DNA of 11,227 nt from JBDREF01 sp043820045 (lineage in GTDB: Bacteria; Planctomycetota; Phycisphaerae; Sedimentisphaerales; Anaerobacaceae), in contig JBDREF010000296.1 in the NCBI GenBank assembly GCA_043820045.1, positions 1 through 11,227 on the forward strand. Reading direction: 5' to 3'. Within the stretch, counting starts at the first letter, position 1. Every line of letters begins with the position of its first letter. Of the stretch, positions 6,795 to 11,227 are shown in pieces. The translations under genes were made by a program, and so were the position numbers. A model generated the notes under the pieces. That model was not told the origin of the DNA, ran no database searches, and worked only from the letters and a program-made list of their open reading frames with translations.

Positions 6795-7103
6795 ATGCCG
6801 GCAGAGGAGAATACTCTGAAAAAAGTGGTCCACGAGGCAGAGCTTGAGATAAGAAATGCCGACGGATTGCATATGCGCCCTGCCATGAAGTTCGTTGATA
6901 TCGCAAACCGGTTCAAGAGTGACATTACCGTCAGTAACGCCGATACTAATGTTGACGGCAAGAGCATCATGCAGATCAGCATGTTGGCCGCAACCTGCGG
7001 GACCAAATTGAAACTCAGAGTCGAAGGTCATGATGCCCTGGAAGCGATTAAGGCCCTGCGCGAGCTTGTCGAAGAAAAGCATTTCGATGAGCCGATGCCT
7101 TGA
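6795..7103 (+). CDS. ptsH: HPr phosphocarrier protein
   Basis: This 102-residue HPr carries phosphate from enzyme I to EIIA. The active site is in ADGLHMRPAMKFVD, with His26 as the phospho-acceptor (His15 in E. coli). The extra ten or so residues at the N-terminus explain the shifted numbering. The segment GKSIMQISMLAA places Ser57 at the position of Ser46 of Gram-positive HPr, which HPr kinase can phosphorylate; no HPr kinase gene is in this window. AGGG lies 8 bases before the ATG and fixes the start. It is 42 bases after ptsN and 43 bases before ptsI, which indicates one transcript. Confidence 0.94.
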   Translation: MPAEENTLKKVVHEAELEIRNADGLHMRPAMKFVDIANRFKSDITVSNADTNVDGKSIMQISMLAATCGTKLKLRVEGHDALEAIKALRELVEEKHFDEPMP

Positions 7104-7146
7104 AAACAGCATGCAAAGGATGTATGTCTGATGAGAGAAGTACACT

Positions 7147-8886
7147 ATGGAAATTAAGAAGGGGATAGCTGTTTCGCCTGGCATTTCCATTGCCAAGTCC
7201 CTTATCATTGACTCGGAAGACTACCGTATTCCCCGCCGTACGATAGAGCCCTCCCAGCGAATGAACGAAGTCCAGCGCGTCAGGAATGCCTTCAAGGACG
7301 CGATTCGCGAATTGACCGAGATTGAGAGCGTGCAGGAGCAGACCGATGGCGGCAAGATAAAGGATATCTTCGCGGTGCATCTGCGTTTCCTCCACGACAG
7401 AAGCCTGCGAAAGAAGATAACGGACGCTGTTCATTCCGAATCGGTTACGGCCGAATACGCCGTGTCCAGCGTCCTTCGCGAGATCGCGGGGCATTTCAGC
7501 AGGCAGAAAGACGCCTATATAAGCGAGCGGGCGGCGGACATTTACGATATTGAGAGGCGTTTGCTAAAGCAATTGCTCGGCAAGAAGCGCGCGGACATCG
7601 GGCTTCTGGCTGAAGAGGTCGTTATCGTTGCCCGCGAATTGAGTCCCACCCGGACCGCCGGTTTCAACAAAAAGTTCGTCAAAGGCATCGCCAGTGATGC
7701 GGGTGGGCGAACGAGTCATGCCGCCATAGTCGCCCGATCCCTGGGCATACCGGCGGTGGTCGCACTGGAAGACTTCACCGAGTGCGTCCGGGGCGGTGAC
7801 ACTGTCATCGTTGACGGCAACCGCGGCATCGTCATCGTAAATCCGGACGAGCAAACCATCCGGCAGTACGAGGAGTACTCGAAGGAGTTTGCCGAGCTTG
7901 GGCACAGGCTCGATGCGATAAGACAGAAACCCGCCGTGACGCGCGACGGCACCAAAATTACGTTGCTGGGCAACATTGAATTTCCGGACGAGGCCGAGGT
8001 TGTTCTGCAGAAAGGAGGCGACGGCATCGGGCTTTACCGTACCGAGTTTCTGTATCTAAACGCCCAACACGAGCCCACCGAGCAGGACCATTACGAGGCC
8101 TACGCCCAGACCGTTAGGACCATGCCCGACAGGCCGATAGTGATAAGGACCCTGGACCTTGGCGCGGACAAATATACCCAGAGAAAGCGTTTCGCGCCCG
8201 AGCCGAACCCGTTCCTGGGGCTGCGGTCCATCAGGTTTTGCCTGCAGAACCTCACCATGTTCAAAACGCAGTTGCGTGCAATTCTGCGCGTCTCGGTTCT
8301 CGGCGACGTGAAGATCATGTTTCCCCTGATAACGAACCGCCAGGAACTGATGCAGGCAAAGATGATCCTGCACGACGTCATGGAAGACCTCGACGAGGAA
8401 TCCATAAAGTACAACAGGGACATTCCGGTTGGTATCATGGTCGAGACGCCCTCGGCGGCCCTGACTGCTTATTCGCTGGCCAGGGACGTGGATTTCTTCA
8501 GCATAGGGACAAACGACCTTACGCAATATACCCTGGCGGTGGACAGGGGCAATGAGCTGGTATCCATGCTTTATTCGTCGGTTGACCCGGCGGTCCTTCG
8601 GCTCATCAGGACCGTAATTCAGGACGCCCACAAGATGCAGATAGACCTGAGCGTGTGCGGCGAGATGGCTTCCGAGCCGGAATACATCATGCTGCTGCTG
8701 GGCCTTGGGGTCAGGACAATTTCGATTACCTCGCCGATGATTCCGGAGATAAAGCAGGTGATTCGCTCGGTCACGATGGAAGACTGCAACAACGTGGCCC
8801 GAAAAGTGCTCGGAATGGACTCCGAGAGGCAGATTTCAAGCTACCTGCGCAATGCCGCAAGGAAGATCCTGCCCGAAGCCTTTTAG
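7147..8886 (+). CDS. ptsI: PTS enzyme I (phosphoenolpyruvate-protein phosphotransferase)
   Basis: The 579-residue protein is a full-length enzyme I that takes phosphate from PEP and passes it to HPr. In order: N-terminal KKGIAVSPGISIAKS, the HPr-binding helical domain, and the swivel domain with DAGGRTSHAAIVARSLGIPA, where His191 is phosphorylated. The C-terminal PEP-binding TIM barrel has GLYRTEFLY, RTLDLGADK, GIMVETPSAAL, FFSIGTNDLTQYTLAVDR and SVCGEMAS; Cys504 is the C-terminal catalytic Cys. There is no N-terminal GAF domain, so it is EI rather than the EI-Ntr (PtsP) form, although it may serve a regulatory PTS. All key residues are present, so the enzyme should be active. It is the last gene of the hpf-ptsN-ptsH-ptsI run. 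The ATG has a modest AGAG 9 bases upstream. Confidence 0.96.
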   Translation: MEIKKGIAVSPGISIAKSLIIDSEDYRIPRRTIEPSQRMNEVQRVRNAFKDAIRELTEIESVQEQTDGGKIKDIFAVHLRFLHDRSLRKKITDAVHSESVTAEYAVSSVLREIAGHFSRQKDAYISERAADIYDIERRLLKQLLGKKRADIGLLAEEVVIVARELSPTRTAGFNKKFVKGIASDAGGRTSHAAIVARSLGIPAVVALEDFTECVRGGDTVIVDGNRGIVIVNPDEQTIRQYEEYSKEFAELGHRLDAIRQKPAVTRDGTKITLLGNIEFPDEAEVVLQKGGDGIGLYRTEFLYLNAQHEPTEQDHYEAYAQTVRTMPDRPIVIRTLDLGADKYTQRKRFAPEPNPFLGLRSIRFCLQNLTMFKTQLRAILRVSVLGDVKIMFPLITNRQELMQAKMILHDVMEDLDEESIKYNRDIPVGIMVETPSAALTAYSLARDVDFFSIGTNDLTQYTLAVDRGNELVSMLYSSVDPAVLRLIRTVIQDAHKMQIDLSVCGEMASEPEYIMLLLGLGVRTISITSPMIPEIKQVIRSVTMEDCNNVARKVLGMDSERQISSYLRNAARKILPEAF

Positions 8887-9047
8887 CCGCCGAGAGACGG
8901 GCATTATCGCATTTCGTTAGTCCAGCAGCGACATTGTCACTCCATGTCCGGTGCCTGCAAGCTTCGGCTTACCTTTGGCGGTCTTTTGGTCGAAATGGTG
9001 GTTTTGCCGTCACGCACTCGAAAATCCCGCGGACAAGCGGTTGCTTG

Positions 9048-9076
9048 TTGACAGTAGTGAATGCTCCGGTTAACTT
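9048..9076 (+). promoter_or_regulatory. Probable sigma70-type promoter for the MFS-LapA-corA group
   Basis: TTGACA at 9048-9053 is a perfect -35 box. After 17 bases comes TAACTT at 9071-9076, a weak -10 with three of six matches. Position and spacing suit transcription of the MFS gene starting near 9083, leaving a short leader before the ATG at 9125. Confidence 0.42.
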
Positions 9077-9108
9077 ACTTGACGTAGGAATTGAATGGAG
9101 TCTTTGTT

Positions 9109-9115
9109 GGGAGGG
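9109..9115 (+). promoter_or_regulatory. Ribosome binding site fixing the MFS start at 9125
   Basis: GGGAGGG lies 9 bases before the ATG at 9125. The in-frame ATG at 9095 lies upstream of this site and has none of its own of similar strength, so the later ATG is preferred. Confidence 0.65.
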
Positions 9116-9124
9116 AATTGCAGC

Positions 9125-10660
9125 ATGTGGTTCAAAGCTGAAAACGAGTTGACGGATCAACAGATTCAGGCCGGCCTGAGAAACATCATCAAAGACGGGG
9201 TGGCGTCTCAGGCCATGGGAATACTGACGGGCGGAGCCTTTCTGGTTGCCTTCGCCGTCAAGCTTGGCGCCTCCAATATGGTGATAGGCTTGTTGGCCGC
9301 CATCGGTCCTCTGGCCCAACTTCTTCAACTGCCCTCCGTCCTGCTCGTCGAAAAAATACGCAACAGAAGAGCGATTGTAGTGGTAACCGCCGGAGTCTCT
9401 CGCATCTGCTGGTTGCTCATCGCACTGATTCCTTTCCTGTTCGGGGCCAGGACCGGCCTGACGGTCTTACTGGTGGCAATGGTTGCTGCTTCGGCGCTCG
9501 GGGCTATCTCCGGATGTAGCTGGAACTCCTGGATGCGAGACCTTATTCCGCAGAATATTTTAGGGTCATTTTTTTCGAAGAGAATGCGGATAGCAACCGG
9601 CGTCGGAATCGCGCTGAGCATATTAGCGGCGGTGTATATCGACTTTTGGAAGAAGGTCCTTGCCGACCATGAGCTGGCGGGATATTCGGTACTGTTCTTC
9701 ACGGGTTTTTGTGCCGGGGCACTCGGGCTTTATTTCCTCTCGGTGACACCTGAGGTCCGAATGCCAGAGACCAGGGAAAAGATCAGAATCTTCAGAATGT
9801 TCTACGAGCCTTTCAAGAACGAGAATTTCCGAAAGCTGATGGCGTTCTTGTGTTCCTGGAACTTCGCGGTCAATCTCGCCGGTCCTTTCTTTATCGTCTA
9901 TATGCTCAAGAGGCTGGGTCTGAGTATGTCTTTCATAGTGGGCCTGTCCATCGTCAGCCAGGTGATGAATTTCGCGTTTCTGAAGATTTGGGGCAGATTC
10001 ACCGACCGTTTCAGCAACAAATCGGTGCTGGCGATAAGCGGCCCATTGTTCATTTTGTCAATTCTGGCCTGGACTTTCACAACGATGCCCGAGAAGTACT
10101 TCCTGACAATACCGCTGTTGATTGCCATCCACGTGGTGATCGGACTGGCGTCTGCCGGTGTATCTCTGGCATCGGGCAATATCAGCATGAAGCTGGCTCC
10201 GAAGGGACAAGCGACGGCGTATCTTGCCACCAATACCGTTGTCAGTTCGATAGCTGCCGGCATCGCGCCGGTCCTGGGAGGCAGGTTTGCAGACTTTTTC
10301 GCCGGGCGTGAACTTGCGTGGACGCTGAATTACAAGAGCCCGGGTGGCCAGTTTGCCCTGTCCACGCTGAACCTGCAGCAGTGGGATTTCTTTTTTGCTT
10401 TGGCTTTTTTGATTGGATTGTATTCACTCCATCGCCTTGCTATGGTCAAAGAGGAGGGTGAGGTGGAAGAGAAGATCGTAGCCCAGGAGCTGGTCGCAGA
10501 GGTCAGGAGCCAGGTGCGTATCCTTTCGTCTATCGAAGGGCTGCGGCAGATGATAAGTTTTCCATTCTCGATAGTACGAAACATTGCCGCCGGAATCGGG
10601 ACGGCGGACGAGCCGAAAAATGAGCCGGGTAAAGAGGAAATACAAAATGAAGAAGTTTAA
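9125..10660 (+). CDS. MFS-type transporter with long cytoplasmic C-terminal tail
   Basis: This is a 511-residue polytopic membrane protein with roughly eleven to twelve hydrophobic segments spread from about residue 30 to 440. They are arranged in two halves around a basic central loop (TPEVRMPETREKIRIFRMF) typical of major facilitator proteins. A segment of the form KIWGRFTDRFSNKS occurs in the second half, like the MFS loop motif GrlaDRfgrr. The substrate cannot be inferred. After the last membrane segment there is a tail of about 70 residues (441-511), rich in Glu and Lys and ending in an acidic stretch, which is unusual for a plain sugar or drug transporter. ATG at 9125 is chosen over 9095 because of the ribosome binding site at 9109-9115. 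The end overlaps the LapA-domain gene by 14 bases, suggesting translational coupling. Confidence 0.82.
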   Translation: MWFKAENELTDQQIQAGLRNIIKDGVASQAMGILTGGAFLVAFAVKLGASNMVIGLLAAIGPLAQLLQLPSVLLVEKIRNRRAIVVVTAGVSRICWLLIALIPFLFGARTGLTVLLVAMVAASALGAISGCSWNSWMRDLIPQNILGSFFSKRMRIATGVGIALSILAAVYIDFWKKVLADHELAGYSVLFFTGFCAGALGLYFLSVTPEVRMPETREKIRIFRMFYEPFKNENFRKLMAFLCSWNFAVNLAGPFFIVYMLKRLGLSMSFIVGLSIVSQVMNFAFLKIWGRFTDRFSNKSVLAISGPLFILSILAWTFTTMPEKYFLTIPLLIAIHVVIGLASAGVSLASGNISMKLAPKGQATAYLATNTVVSSIAAGIAPVLGGRFADFFAGRELAWTLNYKSPGGQFALSTLNLQQWDFFFALAFLIGLYSLHRLAMVKEEGEVEEKIVAQELVAEVRSQVRILSSIEGLRQMISFPFSIVRNIAAGIGTADEPKNEPGKEEIQNEEV

Positions 10661-10874
10661 GATAATTCTAATAGTAGTCATTTTGTTGCTTGTTTTGGTG
10701 GTCTTTCTTCAGAACACCCAGGCGGTGGAAACCAAGTTCCTGCTAATGACTGTAACTATGCCTCGTGTTGTGCTTCTTCTTTTGACCTTTACGCTCGGAT
10801 TTGTCGCAGGACTGATAGCGGCGAGTTTCCTGTTCAGAAAATCGGAAAAATCCGGCGAAAAAACCAAAGCCTGA
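10647..10874 (+). CDS. LapA-domain (DUF1049) small membrane protein
   Basis: The 75-residue protein has two membrane segments, about 5-22 and 39-62, joined by FLQNTQAVETKFLL, the characteristic loop of the LapA_dom/DUF1049 family (PF06305). In E. coli the family member LapA (YciS) acts with LapB in control of lipopolysaccharide synthesis; no lapB is in this window, so that role is not assured here. The C-terminal end is short and basic (RKSEKSGEKTK). The start is ATG at 10647 with AGAGG 11 bases upstream; an upstream alternative at 10584 would add 21 basic residues not typical of the family. It overlaps the end of the MFS gene by 14 bases in another frame. Confidence 0.85.
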   Translation: MKKFKIILIVVILLLVLVVFLQNTQAVETKFLLMTVTMPRVVLLLLTFTLGFVAGLIAASFLFRKSEKSGEKTKA

Positions 10875-10923
10875 CGCTGTTGGAACATCAGCTCGTACGG
10901 ACGAGAGAGGCAACACATAGTCC

Positions 10924-10931
10924 GGGGAGGG
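10924..10931 (+). promoter_or_regulatory. Strong ribosome binding site before a 46-codon ORF
   Basis: GGGGAGGG lies 8 bases before the GTG at 10940. Such a site in a short intergenic gap is evidence that the small ORF is translated. Confidence 0.5.
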
Positions 10932-10939
10932 AATAAAAG

Positions 10940-11080
10940 GTGAATGAATTTGACGAAAAAGATATTGAAATTTCCTTTGCGCACATCACACTTTGTATGA
11001 GTCGGGACAGGCAGGGGCGTTCGCCGCCGAGCACAGGTATGAGGCAGAATCAGGAGTCTGAGAATGAAGTCAGGAAATAG
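10940..11080 (+). CDS. Small ORF, 46 codons, overlapping corA start
   Basis: GTG at 10940 opens a 46-codon frame ending in TAG at 11078-11080. The product starts VNEFDEKDIEISFAHITL, then becomes polar (SRDRQGRSPPS), with no membrane segment or signal peptide. I do not recognise it. The case for reality is the strong ribosome binding site, the tight fit in the gap after the LapA-domain gene, and a 17-base overlap with corA, whose own start would be coupled to its translation. It may be a leader peptide that couples corA translation, or a true small protein. A second start, ATG at 10944 in another frame, gives only 18 codons and sits farther from the ribosome binding site. Confidence 0.45.
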   Translation: MNEFDEKDIEISFAHITLCMSRDRQGRSPPSTGMRQNQESENEVRK

Positions 11081-11227
11081 GAAAAGCAAGTCCGTCAGAC
11101 GGCATGTGAAAAAGGCCGGCCTGCCGCCCGGAACGTTAGTGCACGTCGGTGAAAAGATGGTTGAGAACGTTCGGATCAGCTATATCGATTACGACGAGCA
11201 GGGTTTTTCGGAAAAGCAGGCATCGAA
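11064..11227 (+). CDS. corA: Magnesium/cobalt transporter CorA, N-terminal part (3' end outside window)
   Basis: The frame runs open from ATG at 11064 to the window edge, giving 54 complete codons. A basic N-terminal stretch is followed by KKAGLPPGTLVHVGEK and VRISYIDYDEQGF, the opening of the cytoplasmic domain in the CorA group whose members begin with LPPGTLVHxG. CorA forms a pentameric inner-membrane channel for Mg2+ and Co2+; the GMN signature and both membrane helices lie beyond the window. AGGAG sits 7 bases before the ATG. The start overlaps the small ORF by 17 bases. Confidence 0.88.
   Translation, partial: MKSGNRKSKSVRRHVKKAGLPPGTLVHVGEKMVENVRISYIDYDEQGFSEKQAS

Larger units (their letters stand above)
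8887..9124. other. Intergenic region between ptsI and MFS gene
   Basis: About 240 bases hold no convincing gene. A short AAGC-TTCG-GCTT hairpin occurs but lacks a U-tract. The right part contains a promoter candidate and the MFS ribosome binding site, listed separately. The gap and promoter suggest a new transcription unit begins here. Confidence 0.5.

Noticed and set aside
6258..7208. 316-codon minus-strand open frame
   Set aside because: It lies antisense to ptsN and ptsH, both certain genes, and its product has no recognisable domain; GC-rich coding DNA often leaves the opposite strand open.
8056..8631. 191-codon minus-strand open frame
   Set aside because: Antisense shadow inside ptsI.
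10892..10905. CTCGT-ACGG-ACGAG hairpin after the LapA-domain gene
   Set aside because: Five-base stem with no U-tract; not an intrinsic terminator and too small to call a regulatory element.
1..11227. CRISPR arrays, tRNA or rRNA genes
   Set aside because: No regularly spaced direct repeats, cloverleaf with CCA end, or rRNA-like segment was seen on either strand.

Overview
The window reads as a bacterial chromosome segment with a mobile or defence-type stretch on the left (about 1-3713) joined to an ordinary housekeeping block on the right (about 3823-11227). The housekeeping genes are GC-rich (38 of 60 bases by hand count at 8161-8220) with a mix of ATG, TTG and GTG starts. The gene set (lysylphosphatidylglycerol-synthase-type membrane protein, DUF502, hpf, ptsN, ptsH, ptsI, LapA-domain protein, corA) fits a Gram-negative-type bacterium, possibly a Planctomycetota/Phycisphaerae member. 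That taxonomic guess comes from general protein character only and is weak.

Left region. The window opens inside a DDE transposase whose C-terminal 152 residues are visible (2-460). After about 200 bases without a gene comes an AT-rich gene (17 GC of 60 at 661-720) for a HEPN-like protein with an RX4H motif (664-1323). Converging on it from the minus strand is a two-gene unit. The first gene, 3713 to 2211, encodes a beta-type amino-DNA methyltransferase fused to an Mrr-like nuclease domain. The second, 2189 or 2153 to 1344, encodes a zinc-ribbon protein with one phospholipase D HKD motif. Together these look like an acquired restriction or anti-phage island next to an insertion sequence.

Right region. 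All genes are on the plus strand. A flippase/LPG-synthase-like membrane protein (3823-4884) and a DUF502 membrane protein (4981-5820) precede a compact cluster: hpf (ribosome hibernation, TTG start), ptsN (EIIA), ptsH (HPr) and ptsI (enzyme I). This is a complete PEP to EI to HPr to EIIA phosphorelay with no sugar permease in view, which suggests a regulatory PTS, and hpf-ptsN adjacency is also known from Proteobacteria. A promoter-bearing gap (8887-9124) separates this from a third group: an MFS transporter (corrected start 9125), an overlapping LapA-domain membrane protein (10647-10874), a previously unlisted 46-codon ORF with a strong ribosome binding site (10940-11080), and the start of corA (11064 onward, cut by the window edge).

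The part most likely to hold something new is the 664-3713 island, specifically the pairing of a methyltransferase-nuclease fusion with a zinc-ribbon PLD nuclease beside an orphan HEPN protein. No novel system can be proven from sequence reading alone.
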